From CALCMJ01 sp964475415 (lineage in GTDB: Bacteria; Bacteroidota; Bacteroidia; Chitinophagales; Saprospiraceae), in NCBI GenBank assembly GCA_964475415.1, contig CAYYWZ010000003.1, forward strand, positions 59,224-123,223: a stretch of DNA of 64,000 nucleotides. Reading direction: 5' to 3'. The notes below the pieces were generated by a model. It saw nothing but the letters and a program-made list of their open reading frames with translations. It ran no database searches and was not told where the DNA came from. This document shows positions 43,895 through 51,782 of the stretch, one piece after another (the first letter of the stretch is position 1; every line of letters starts with the position of its first letter). The translations under genes were made by a program, and so were the position numbers.

Positions 43895-44011
43895 CTAGTT
43901 AATTTTGCTGATATATTTTTCAGGGTCTTTTTCGAAGCTAACTTTACAACCGTCAAAGCAAAAATAAAGGGTCTCATCTGCAAAAAAGGCAGATTGCAGT
44001 CTATAATGTTT
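43895..44011 (-). pseudogene. YHS-domain remnant
   Basis: On the minus strand 38 codons run open between an upstream TAA (44014-44012) and the stop at 43897-43895, without an ATG. They read A-F-F-A-D-E-T-L-Y-F-C-F-D-G-C-K-V-S-F-E-K-D-P-E-K-Y, with the C-x3-C pair and E-K-D-P-E-K-Y end of a YHS metal-binding domain. The 5' part is gone: that side is the xdhC leader. YHS domains occur in copper ATPases and small heavy-metal proteins. It is a decayed 3' fragment. Confidence 0.8.
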
Positions 44012-44076
44012 TTATAGTTTTAAGTTTTATATTTTATAATCATATTTTTATTTATGCTTTATATATTTTGCAACTC

Positions 44077-45174
44077 ATGAAAGAAATTAGAGAGATTATC
44101 AGTAAATATGAGCAAACTGATTTCGAAAAGGAAAGTATTGCTCTAGCTTCAGTTGTCAATGTGGAAGAGTCGTCCTACAGAAGAATAGGAGCGAGAATGC
44201 TCGTGAGTAGTAATGGGAACTGGATAGGTGGTATAAGCGGTGGATGCCTAGAGGGGGATGCGCTAAGAAGATCGCAGAAAGCTATATTTAGCAAAACACC
44301 AAGCAGGGTAGTTTACGATACGATGGATGATGATGATAATCAGATAGGTGTGGGCCTAGGCTGTAATGGTCGTATAGTTGTTCTGCTTACACCTATAGAT
44401 CCTGATGATTCTAATAATCCCATAGAAAAACTCAAAACGATAGTGGCTCTCAACAGGCAGGTGGTTATGGTTACGATCATCAACTCTGAAAAAGAAGCTA
44501 AGTTGGGAAAAAGTTTTGTCTACCAAGAAGAAAAAAATGGCGACGATATATTGGGGTTAGATGAAAAAGCGCTTCGCGAAAATATAGAACTTATAACAAG
44601 CAAAAAGAGATCTCAGCTTTTCAAAATGAAAGATGGGGAAGGGGAGATGGTCGAGCTATTATTCGAATTTATAAGACCTGAGATGAGATTGATCATCGTA
44701 GGGGATAACTATGATGTGTCTGCCCTCGTCGGCATAGTGCATGAGCTAGGCTGGGAAATATATATCGTAGGTAGGAAAAAGAAAATCCATAAGTCAACTT
44801 TCCAAAAAGCAAAAGCAGTGTACGAGTATGAAGAATTCGAAGATGTACCTATGGACGATTATACTTCAGTGCTTCTTATGACACATGACTACAATTGGGA
44901 TAAAAAGATCCTAGAAAAAATAATCAAACTCGATGTTCCCTATGTAGGTATGCTTGGACCTAAGAAACGTCTCCAGAAAATGGAAGGAGAGTCAGGTCTA
45001 GAAAACTTATCCTTTCTCCCTTATTTTCACAGCCCCATAGGATTAGATATAGGTGCGGAGTCACCAGAGGAGATCGCTATATCTATATTATCTGAAATTC
45101 TTGCAGTCTTCAGAAAAAGAGATGGACAACAACTCAAGCATAGAGAAGGTACCATCCACGAAAGACATCCCTAA
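44077..45174 (+). CDS. XdhC/CoxI family protein
   Basis: A 365-residue protein with both halves of the XdhC family: the N-terminal R-I-G-A-R-M-L-V-S and I-S-G-G-C-L-E-G-D-A segment, which holds the conserved Cys, and a C-terminal Rossmann domain (M-R-L-I-I-V-G-D-N-Y-D-V, ending G-L-D-I-G-A-E-S-P-E-E-I-A-I-S-I). XdhC matures molybdenum hydroxylases by handling sulfurated cofactor. No xanthine dehydrogenase or other Mo enzyme gene lies within the window, so its client is elsewhere. ATG 44077 is chosen over the in-frame TTG at 44068. Confidence 0.9.
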   Translation: MKEIREIISKYEQTDFEKESIALASVVNVEESSYRRIGARMLVSSNGNWIGGISGGCLEGDALRRSQKAIFSKTPSRVVYDTMDDDDNQIGVGLGCNGRIVVLLTPIDPDDSNNPIEKLKTIVALNRQVVMVTIINSEKEAKLGKSFVYQEEKNGDDILGLDEKALRENIELITSKKRSQLFKMKDGEGEMVELLFEFIRPEMRLIIVGDNYDVSALVGIVHELGWEIYIVGRKKKIHKSTFQKAKAVYEYEEFEDVPMDDYTSVLLMTHDYNWDKKILEKIIKLDVPYVGMLGPKKRLQKMEGESGLENLSFLPYFHSPIGLDIGAESPEEIAISILSEILAVFRKRDGQQLKHREGTIHERHP

Positions 45175-45204
45175 TCTGCATTTTTTTTTATATCCTAGAA
45201 TATC

Positions 45205-45480
45205 CTATTCTACAAATAGTTTTCTTGTTGTGATTATCTCTCCTTTTTCTAAAACGACAAAATACATTCCTGATTTCAATTGATCTATGTCAAAAATAAT
45301 TGAGTTTTCGGATCTAGAGTTTATAAAATTAAAAACACGTTGCCCTAGAGCATCTAATACCTAGATTTTAGAAATTGACAGATCATCTCCTTCTAGCGTA
45401 CAAATATTAGTGGCTGGATTAGGATACAGCTTTAAGTTTGTCAAAAATTCCAAGTCATCTGTAGAAACTGGAACTTGTAA
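45205..45480 (-). pseudogene. T9SS C-terminal sorting-domain remnant
   Basis: On the minus strand one frame reads L-K-L-Y-P-N-P-A-T-N, then S-I-S-K-I-stop-V-L-D-A-L-G-Q-R-V, and ends S-G-M-Y-F-V-V-L-E-K-G-E and K-L-F-V-E at the stop 45207-45205. This is a complete type A sorting domain of the type IX secretion system, broken by one TAG at 45361-45363 where Gln or Glu would be expected. Upstream the homology fades near 45480 and stops are frequent. The carrier protein is gone. The left boundary is sharp; the right boundary is approximate. Confidence 0.88.
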
Positions 45481-45598
45481 TGCTTGTAATGCTTTATTTC
45501 TATGTCAAAGAAAAAGTCGCAGAGAAAACAATTTTTTTCCGATAAATTATAAAATGATCTATTTTATTGTAAATCAATTATTTATATACTTCCATATT

Positions 45599-45659
45599 CG
45601 TATGTAACCGTTTGTATACGACTATACTCGCAAGTAAACATTTATCCTACGACTATACT
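45599..45659. repeat. Tandem imperfect ~31-base repeat upstream of ssb
   Basis: Two units of 30 and 31 bases (45599-45628 and 45629-45659) share GTAA near their middle and end in identical TACGACTATACT (45617-45628 and 45648-45659). They lie 111 bases before the ssb ATG. They could be an operator pair or chance decay of older sequence. Confidence 0.5.
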
Positions 45660-45769
45660 GAGCGATCTGCTGCACCTTTGTTTCGTCAACGATTTGGAAA
45701 TGATGTCCAATTCAATTTTTTTTGTTTTTAACTGTTCCGTGTATAAGCGGAATACAAAATTTTTACATT

Positions 45770-46147
45770 ATGAATACTTTAAGAAACAGCGTACAATTAA
45801 TCGGAAACATTGGAAAAGAAATAGAGCTTAAGACTGCCTCTAATGGAGCCAAGTACACACGTATCTCATTAGCAACAAATGATTTTTACAAGAATGCACA
45901 AGGAGAGAAAGTGCAAGAGACGCAATGGCATAATCTTATAGCGTTTGGGAAGACAGCAGAGTTTATGGCGAAGTACCTATCTAAGGGAGCAGAAATTATA
46001 GCTCAGGGAAAAATAGAATATAGTAGCTATACAGATAAGGATGGTGTCAAGCGATATTCTACGGATATAAAAGTATCTGAATTTCAGTCCTTGACTAAGA
46101 AATCTACTGCGAGCGGTGGTGGGGATAAAGACAATTTGCCTTTCTAG
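45770..46147 (+). CDS. ssb: Single-stranded DNA-binding protein
   Basis: A 125-residue OB-fold protein: N-S-V-Q-L-I-G-N-I-G-K-E-I-E-L at the start, F-Y-K-N-A-Q-G-E-K-V-Q-E-T-Q-W-H, and A-E-I-I-A-Q-G-K-I-E-Y in the middle, with a short linker and the acidic tail D-K-D-N-L-P-F that docks partner proteins. The M-N-T-L-R-N-S start at 45770 is the family start; an earlier in-frame codon at 45722 is not. It is shorter than E. coli SSB (178), as is usual for secondary or minimal Bacteroidota SSBs. Confidence 0.95.
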   Translation: MNTLRNSVQLIGNIGKEIELKTASNGAKYTRISLATNDFYKNAQGEKVQETQWHNLIAFGKTAEFMAKYLSKGAEIIAQGKIEYSSYTDKDGVKRYSTDIKVSEFQSLTKKSTASGGGDKDNLPF

Positions 46148-46178
46148 TAAAATAAGCAATATTGAAACTTATTTTTAG

Positions 46179-46219
46179 CGATGGTGATCTGTAGTGGAGC
46201 ATCATCGTTTTTTTTTTTT
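46179..46219 (+). terminator. Intrinsic terminator of ssb
   Basis: CGATGGTG (46179-46186) pairs with CATCATCG (46200-46207) including one G-T pair, then 12 T residues follow. It lies 31 bases after the ssb stop. Confidence 0.85.
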
Positions 46220-46283
46220 AAATGCACTACTCCTGAATACATGCATGAGTAATCTGAAGAAGTAATTAAAACATATAAAAGAA

Positions 46284-46316
46284 AACGAGCAGAAGATAAT
46301 GATCCTCTGCTCGTTA
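46284..46316. terminator. Strong orphan hairpin, terminator-like on both strands
   Basis: AACGAGCAGA (46284-46293) and TCTGCTCGTT (46306-46315) pair perfectly over 10 bases with a 12-base loop. No gene ends just before it on the plus strand, because the ssb terminator precedes it. Between the two hairpins lies ~65 bases without a reading frame. It could close a small RNA or be left over from a lost gene. Confidence 0.6.
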
Positions 46317-46439
46317 TTTAAAGTATCTTTATATTATAAAAACCGCAACAATATCTTAGGACGGGACACTTAGAAGATATATGATAAAATTCATCCACAA
46401 CTCAATAAATAAAAATTGTACATATATTGAAAATGCGTT

Positions 46440-47018
46440 ATGAACGAAAAGAAACTACTAACAGCTATATTTTCTAATGCTAATTTTTCTAATCAAGAAA
46501 TGGAAACGGTTTTAAAGCCATTTACTAAAGTACTTTTTAGAAAAAATGATTTTCTCTTCAAAGAGGATAGTACACTCAATCACTATTATTTTTTGGAGAA
46601 AGGCTTTGTAAGATCTTTTACTTATGACTATGAAGGGAATGAAGTTACTACTAAGTTTTATTCTGAATCTGATATTGTATTAGATTGGACTTCTTTCATG
46701 CTCCGTTCACCAACCCAAGAAAATTTCCAAGCCAATACTGATGCTATTTGTTGGCGTTTAACATATGACGATTTTCAAGAACTTTTCAATTCAATAGAAA
46801 AATTTAGAGTATCTGGAAGAAATCGATTTGCTTATAGTTATTTGGAATTGAAGAAAAATCATCTCTCCATGATATCACATACCGCTAAAGAAAGATATCA
46901 GCAACTTATAGAGGAACATCCAGAAATTATTAATAACGCTTCTCTTAAGCATATTGCGACTTATCTTGGTATAACTGATACTTCTCTAAGTAGAATAAGA
47001 AAAGAAATTTCTACCTGA
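46440..47018 (+). CDS. Crp/Fnr family transcriptional regulator
   Basis: A 192-residue regulator. The N-terminal ~115 residues are a cyclic-nucleotide-binding-type jelly roll (L-F-R-K-N-D-F-L-F-K-E-D-S, Y-Y-F-L-E-K-G-F-V-R-S-F), without the full cAMP-contact pattern. The C-terminal part has a winged helix ending S-L-K-H-I-A-T-Y-L-G-I-T-D-T-S-L-S-R-I-R-K-E, the recognition helix of the Bacteroidota Crp/Fnr group. No Cys cluster for an iron-sulfur centre is present, so it is not an Fnr. Its target genes are not evident. A serine hydrolase is convergent 136 bases away. Confidence 0.9.
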   Translation: MNEKKLLTAIFSNANFSNQEMETVLKPFTKVLFRKNDFLFKEDSTLNHYYFLEKGFVRSFTYDYEGNEVTTKFYSESDIVLDWTSFMLRSPTQENFQANTDAICWRLTYDDFQELFNSIEKFRVSGRNRFAYSYLELKKNHLSMISHTAKERYQQLIEEHPEIINNASLKHIATYLGITDTSLSRIRKEIST

Positions 47019-47154
47019 TATTGAAATACAAAGCTTTTTTATTTAAGCTAAAACTAGATTAAAATAATATAGAGGATAAAGTTATTGTTATTACCAATTT
47101 CAAAATTGAAATAAGGACTATAACTAGAAGAAAATGTTTGCCATTCTTAAGATT

Positions 47155-48294
47155 TTACTTTACTACATCATGTATCATACCCACTAACTTATTGGTGTTA
47201 CTTGGGTCACACCATCTTAGAACAATAAGCAGATCTTTATCGGGTTCTACGATGATATAGTTGCCACCAAAGCCTGCTGCATAATAACCTGTCTTACTTA
47301 AGTTTTTCATTCTGTCTCCTGGTAGCCACCACATATATCCATAGGAACTTTCTGCTTTGGAAGGTTGGATAGCTTGGTTAATCCAATCCTTAGAGATGAG
47401 TTGCTTCCCGTTCCAATTTCCATCTCTTAAGAATAACAATCCGAATCGAGCATGATCCTCTGTATTGATAAATAGTCCTCCGCCCGAATGTCCTCCGCCA
47501 CTTACGGATTGCATTTGTAGACCATCTACTGTGGACCACGAGTTATCGTAACCGTACCACCTCCAGGTTGTACTTGCACCAATAGGATCCATGATTTTTT
47601 CTTTGAGAACCACTGGTAATGGATTTCTCCACACTTGCAATAAGGAATAAGCAAGTAGATTAACCCTAACGTCGTTGTATTCCATAACAGTTCCTGGCTC
47701 TACAAGTTTCCTGAATTTCCAGTCATCTATATTCCCCTCTTTGGGTGGCCGGTCATTCCAGTCATATCCACCCCATAATTGTCCAGACCAATCTGAAGAC
47801 TGAGTCAATAAGTGATCCCAAGTTATTTTAGAATTATGGGCTCCTGCAAAACTTCCATCCCAGACATATTCATTGACAGGCTGATGGACACCACTTATAA
47901 GTTTTTGGTCTATCGCTAATCCTGCAATCGTAGATAAGTAACTCTTAGTTACACTGAAAGTCATATCAACTCTTTTTACATCTCCCCACTCAGCGATAAT
48001 ATAACCGTCTTTTATAATCATCCCCGCAGGACCACCCCTTTCTTTTACTGGTCCTAGAATTTTATGGTAGGGCTCTCTTTCAAAACCTTTTAAGATAGCT
48101 TGTACTAAATCTTTAGGTCCTATATACTCATAAGACATAGCGGAATCTATAATAGTGGTGATCTTTTTTTCGTCTATGCCAAACTCTGATGCTGAACGCT
48201 TTTCCCACTTTTCTGCCGGGAAATATTCTTGCCCTAGAAGTGTAGCAGTGGATAAGATGAGCGCAGTTATACAGATAATACTTGTCTTTACCAT
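47155..48294 (-). CDS. Serine hydrolase of the beta-lactamase/penicillin-binding class C fold
   Basis: A 379-residue exported protein: signal peptide M-V-K-T-S-I-I-C-I-T-A-L-I-L-S, the nucleophile motif S-V-T-K (S-x-x-K) in T-F-S-V-T-K-S-Y-L-S near residue 114, and the Y-x-N motif in V-M-E-Y-N-D-V-R-V near 205. A third motif appears as H-S-G-G-G. The group includes esterases, D-aminopeptidases and class C beta-lactamases. Resistance should not be assumed; family members with this S-V-T-K/Y-N-D pattern are usually esterase-like. It is divergent from the MscS channel at 48429. Confidence 0.9.
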   Translation of the reverse strand: MVKTSIICITALILSTATLLGQEYFPAEKWEKRSASEFGIDEKKITTIIDSAMSYEYIGPKDLVQAILKGFEREPYHKILGPVKERGGPAGMIIKDGYIIAEWGDVKRVDMTFSVTKSYLSTIAGLAIDQKLISGVHQPVNEYVWDGSFAGAHNSKITWDHLLTQSSDWSGQLWGGYDWNDRPPKEGNIDDWKFRKLVEPGTVMEYNDVRVNLLAYSLLQVWRNPLPVVLKEKIMDPIGASTTWRWYGYDNSWSTVDGLQMQSVSGGGHSGGGLFINTEDHARFGLLFLRDGNWNGKQLISKDWINQAIQPSKAESSYGYMWWLPGDRMKNLSKTGYYAAGFGGNYIIVEPDKDLLIVLRWCDPSNTNKLVGMIHDVVK

Positions 48295-48387
48295 AACTTA
48301 AGTTTCTATTAAATTACATTTTTTGTTAAAACTTAGCAGTAATTTAAAAAAAGAAGTACCCACGTCTTTAATAAATATAGAAAGTTT

Positions 48388-48395
48388 TAGTTTTG
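48388..48395 (+). promoter_or_regulatory. Bacteroidetes-type -7 box of the third mscS gene
   Basis: TAGTTTTG fits TAnnTTTG and is 33 bases before the ATG at 48429. The -33 element is weak (T-rich). Confidence 0.45.
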
Positions 48396-48428
48396 TACTT
48401 TATTTTAACGCAATAACACCTTTACCCA

Positions 48429-49247
48429 ATGGATATTTCAAGTTATACTTCGAAATTAGAACTAATGATAGTAGAGTATGCTCCTAAAGTACTTCTCGCA
48501 ATTCTCACTCTTATTATAGGATTATGGATTATTAAAAAACTTGTTGTCTTTGGCGAGAAAGGAATTCGTAAAGGGGGCATAGACGAAACCCTTGCTAAGT
48601 TTTTTGCTTCTCTACTAAGCATCGGTCTCAAGATAATGCTCTTCTTGTCTGTTGCAGGTATGTTCGGAGTAAATACTACTTCCTTTATAGCTATTTTCAG
48701 TGCCTTAATGATAGGTGTGGGTATGGCTCTTAATGGTACCTTAGGTCACGCCGCTGCAGGAGTTATGATTATGATTTTTAAGCCCTTCAAAATTCATGAC
48801 CTTGTCACTATAGGAGGGAATCAGACTACTGGAACTGTTCATTCGATAAATGCTTTCAATACAACATTGGAAACACTCGATAATAAGAGAATAATAATAG
48901 CTAATGGAAATGTTACTGATAATGATATCACAAATATCTCTGGACAAGGAGTGGTAGGAGTAGAAATTACTTACGGTATTGCTTATGATGCAAGTATAGA
49001 TACAGCTAGAAAGATAATATTAGAAGTTGGAAATTCTTGCCCCTATATTCTCAATGAGCCTGCTCAGAAAGTTTTTGTTGCTGAGTTAGCGGATAGCTCT
49101 GTAAACCTAGCGACTAGGCCTTTTTGTAAAAGCGAACACTACTGGGATACACTTTTCTATATGCAAGAAAATGTAAAAAAGGAGTTTGATAAAAACGGTG
49201 TTGGTATGCCATTCCCGCAGATGGATGTACACATGAATCCAAGCTAG
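48429..49247 (+). CDS. MscS-family mechanosensitive ion channel (single gene)
   Basis: A 272-residue channel, close in length and layout to E. coli MscS (286). Membrane helices at ~18-38, 55-80 and 88-115; the pore helix reads S-A-L-M-I-G-V-G-M-A-L-N-G-T-L-G-H-A-A-A-G-V. The beta domain has F-K-I-H-D-L-V-T-I-G and R-I-I-I-A-N-G-N-V-T. It is the third MscS-type gene in 41 kb and the only one outside the stress run, with its own promoter box. Confidence 0.95.
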   Translation: MDISSYTSKLELMIVEYAPKVLLAILTLIIGLWIIKKLVVFGEKGIRKGGIDETLAKFFASLLSIGLKIMLFLSVAGMFGVNTTSFIAIFSALMIGVGMALNGTLGHAAAGVMIMIFKPFKIHDLVTIGGNQTTGTVHSINAFNTTLETLDNKRIIIANGNVTDNDITNISGQGVVGVEITYGIAYDASIDTARKIILEVGNSCPYILNEPAQKVFVAELADSSVNLATRPFCKSEHYWDTLFYMQENVKKEFDKNGVGMPFPQMDVHMNPS

Positions 49248-49486
49248 TTCTATTTGTTATTAACTGATTCAAGCTCTTTTCTGTATACTAAGCAAGTATC
49301 GATTGTCCTATTGGTTTTATCGTCCTTCCATAGATTTTACTATGTTTTCAAAGGATATATATATAAGAATTTGTGATTCTGACATCAAGTTATTTGCATC
49401 GTCTTTAAAAGTATCTGTGTAGAAACAAATATTTTACTTTTATGCTGTATGAAATGCGAGATTTTGTTTCAAAAGTGCTAAAAACA

Positions 49487-50611
49487 CTATACGATAAAGA
49501 AATCTGATATAATCTGATCCGCTAGTAATTTGCCTGCTCTACTTAGATGATAGGTTTCTTCTTCTACCTGTAACTGACCTAGTTTCACTTTTTTTGTTGC
49601 GATATTATATATATAATTTTTTTCCGTTTCTAAGATTTGAGGTATAGAAGGGATATGGATTCCTCTGCTAGTCCTTAGACTTATCATGATCCATTCATTT
49701 ATTTTGTCTTCTCTTGTTAGTGCTTCTTTTTCTAAGATAAGTTGCTCATTGTTTATAGCTGCAATGTATTGCGGATTATGAGAGATATTCCAAGCTCTTG
49801 TGTTACCATCATAACTATGTGCACCTGGTCCTATACCTAGATATTTTTTTCCTTCCCAATAATTAGTGTTGTGGATTGCGCGTTTATTTTTTTTGCTGTA
49901 ATTAGATATTTCGTAATGCTCGTATCCAGCTGCTTCTAGTTTTTTTATCGTATGTTGAAATTGCTCTGAGGATTTTTTGTCATCTAGTGGAGATAATTTT
50001 TTCTTAGTTATAAAACTTTCTAAAGCTGTGTTTTTTTCTACAGTAAGTCCGTAGGCAGAAATATGATCTATGTCAAAGTCTATTGCTTTCTGCAAGTTGT
50101 TTTCCCAGATCTCATCTGAAGTGCTATGACCTCCGAAAATAAGATCTATAGAAAAACTTTCTATCTGAGAAGACTGTATAAGTTCTATAGATTCTTCTGA
50201 CTGCTTAGCTGTGTGGTTTCTATTCATATACTTGAGATCTCCTTCGTCAAAAGACTGTACTCCCAGACTAACTCTATCTATTCCTAAGGAGGTCCAGCTT
50301 TCCAAAATCTCCTTACTGATATCATCGGGATTAGCTTCTATAGTAAATTCTTGGAGTGCCGATAGATCAAAATGTTTTTTTATTTCTTTAAGTAAGCGAT
50401 GCAGATCAGATTCAGAAAGTATAGAAGGTGTCCCACCGCCTAGGTATATCGTTTCTAATTTATTCTTGGTGAGATAATCTGATCTCATGTCAATCTCTTT
50501 GGCAAGACATGTTATCATCTCATCCTTAGAACTGAGTATAGTAGAAAAATGAAAATTACAGTAATGGCATGCTTTTCTACAATAAGGTATATGAATATAT
50601 AATCCAGACAT
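49487..50611 (-). CDS. hemW: Radical SAM heme chaperone HemW
   Basis: A 374-residue radical SAM protein. The cluster ligands are Cys11, Cys15 and Cys18 in Y-I-H-I-P-Y-C-R-K-A-C-H-Y-C-N-F, followed by T-I-Y-L-G-G-G-T-P-S and E-A-N-P-D-D-I, the HemW/HemN-group signatures. The fourth Cys of HemN is absent (H-Y-C-N-F), as expected for HemW, which inserts heme rather than oxidising coproporphyrinogen. A partial, decayed copy of its 5' end lies at 51271-51589. It is the whole of its transcript, as its upstream sequence is a promoter-like region. Confidence 0.93.
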   Translation of the reverse strand: MSGLYIHIPYCRKACHYCNFHFSTILSSKDEMITCLAKEIDMRSDYLTKNKLETIYLGGGTPSILSESDLHRLLKEIKKHFDLSALQEFTIEANPDDISKEILESWTSLGIDRVSLGVQSFDEGDLKYMNRNHTAKQSEESIELIQSSQIESFSIDLIFGGHSTSDEIWENNLQKAIDFDIDHISAYGLTVEKNTALESFITKKKLSPLDDKKSSEQFQHTIKKLEAAGYEHYEISNYSKKNKRAIHNTNYWEGKKYLGIGPGAHSYDGNTRAWNISHNPQYIAAINNEQLILEKEALTREDKINEWIMISLRTSRGIHIPSIPQILETEKNYIYNIATKKVKLGQLQVEEETYHLSRAGKLLADQIISDFFIV

Positions 50612-50627
50612 GACTTTTAATATGTTG

Positions 50628-50635
50628 TAAAGTTA
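50628..50635 (-). promoter_or_regulatory. Possible -7 box of hemW, also present in the duplicate
   Basis: On the minus strand TAACTTTA is one base off TAnnTTTG and lies 17 bases before the hemW ATG. The same bases stand before the decayed copy near 51605-51612, so the duplication included this promoter. Confidence 0.35.
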
Positions 50636-50705
50636 GTACAATAGAATAGAAATCTGCTATATTCATTTACAGAAAGATTGCAAAGCTTCGCATCCGTTTT
50701 CCAGT

Positions 50706-51221
50706 CTATAAATTCTTTATTAGGAAAAACACAATGCTATCATCTATGGTGACAACATCGCCTTTATTCAATGGAACTGAATCTCTAACTAACCCATTTC
50801 CATCTGGGATGTAACCTCTGTGTATATATAGAATTTGTGCAGCACCATAGTCTTTATAAACACCGAACCCTATTCCTGCAATATCTGACACTCTTTTTAT
50901 ACTCTTTTCTGCTTCATCCATTAATGCTGTTCCAATCCCTTTTCTTTGATATCTTTTCAATACATTAAAATCTACAATTTCTGGAATTTTTTTCATTTGA
51001 AAACACTTATAATCAGATTTCCATTTTATGGTGAGGTAGCCCGCAAATTCTTGATTCAACTCTGCAATTATAATATCTCGTTCTCCCTTTTTTTGGAGTT
51101 GTAAATATTCTTCGTATTGGGCAATTGGTTTATCCCATCCTTGTTTTTGAAAGGATTCACTTATTATTTTACAATCTGTTTTTCTGATTTCTCTTAATTC
51201 AAGATTTTTTTTCATTTTCAT
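50706..51221 (-). CDS. GNAT family N-acetyltransferase
   Basis: A 171-residue acetyltransferase: E-L-R-E-I-R-K-T-D near the start, G-Y-L-T-I-K-W in the middle, the acetyl-CoA loop Y-Q-R-K-G-I-G-T-A-L-M, and A-Q-I-L-Y-I-H-R-G-Y at the end. It resembles the generic GNAT group, substrate unknown. The frame begins 22 bases inside the end of the decayed hemW copy, so it may be translated from a message that starts at that copy's promoter. The base composition is similar to the flanks, with no sign of recent transfer. Confidence 0.88.
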   Translation of the reverse strand: MKMKKNLELREIRKTDCKIISESFQKQGWDKPIAQYEEYLQLQKKGERDIIIAELNQEFAGYLTIKWKSDYKCFQMKKIPEIVDFNVLKRYQRKGIGTALMDEAEKSIKRVSDIAGIGFGVYKDYGAAQILYIHRGYIPDGNGLVRDSVPLNKGDVVTIDDSIVFFLIKNL

Positions 51222-51270
51222 TTTTCTTAATAGATAAGAATGGATAATGGTTTGTAGCTTCTTTCGAATA

Positions 51271-51589
51271 AGGAGGTCCAGCTTCTAAATTGTCCTTACT
51301 GATGTCATCGGGATTAATCTTTATAGTAAATTCTTGGAGTGCTGATAGGTCAAAATACTTTTTTATCTTTTCTAATAATTTACGTAAATCCGAGCTAGAA
51401 AGTATAGACCGTGTACCACCTCCTGGATAGATAGTTCCTAAGCTCTTGTTTGAGAGATATGCTGATCTAAGATCTATCTGTTTCGCCAGGCAAGATATTA
51501 TCTCATTCTTAGAGCTAAGTATAGTAGAAAAAATTACAATAGTGAAAAGCTTTTCTGCAATAAGGTATATGAATGTATAACCCATACAT
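51271..51589 (-). pseudogene. Decayed 5' copy of hemW
   Basis: On the minus strand an ATG at 51589 gives M-Y-G-L-Y-I-H-I-P-Y-C-R-K-A-F-H-Y-C-N-F, the hemW N-terminus, before a frameshift. The next frame carries S-T-I-L-S-S-K-N-E, Y-P-G-G-G-T-R-S-I-L and F-D-L-S-A-L-Q-E-F-T-I, with changes from hemW. Homology ends near 51271. The upstream ~40 bases are also copied. The second cluster Cys is Phe here. It is a partial duplication left to decay, separated from the true hemW by the GNAT gene. Confidence 0.88.
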
Positions 51590-51782
51590 GGTTTTAAATA
51601 TGTTGTAAAGTTAGTACATTAGAGTAGAATATGGGTACGGATACATTGTTGTAATATCATATTTGCAGTCACATTAGATAGTGTATGCTCTTATGCGCAG
51701 GCTAATTTATTTCTACTTTGAATTATAACTAGTTTTCCTTTTACAAAAAGTATTTCTTTTGCTCTTGTAGCATTTACCTTAG

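Noticed and set aside
43587..45769. CRISPR array or toxin-antitoxin pair in the debris region
   Set aside because: No regular repeat-spacer pattern exists; the only repeats are one inverted pair and one tandem pair, and no toxin frame is present.
47155..48294. Serine hydrolase as a beta-lactamase resistance gene
   Set aside because: The S-x-x-K and Y-x-N motifs are shared by many esterases and peptidases of this fold; no lactamase-specific feature or regulator is seen.
51652..51782. Short minus-strand open stretch downstream of the aldo/keto reductase
   Set aside because: About 35 codons with no ATG and no family motif; random open frames of this size are common in this composition.
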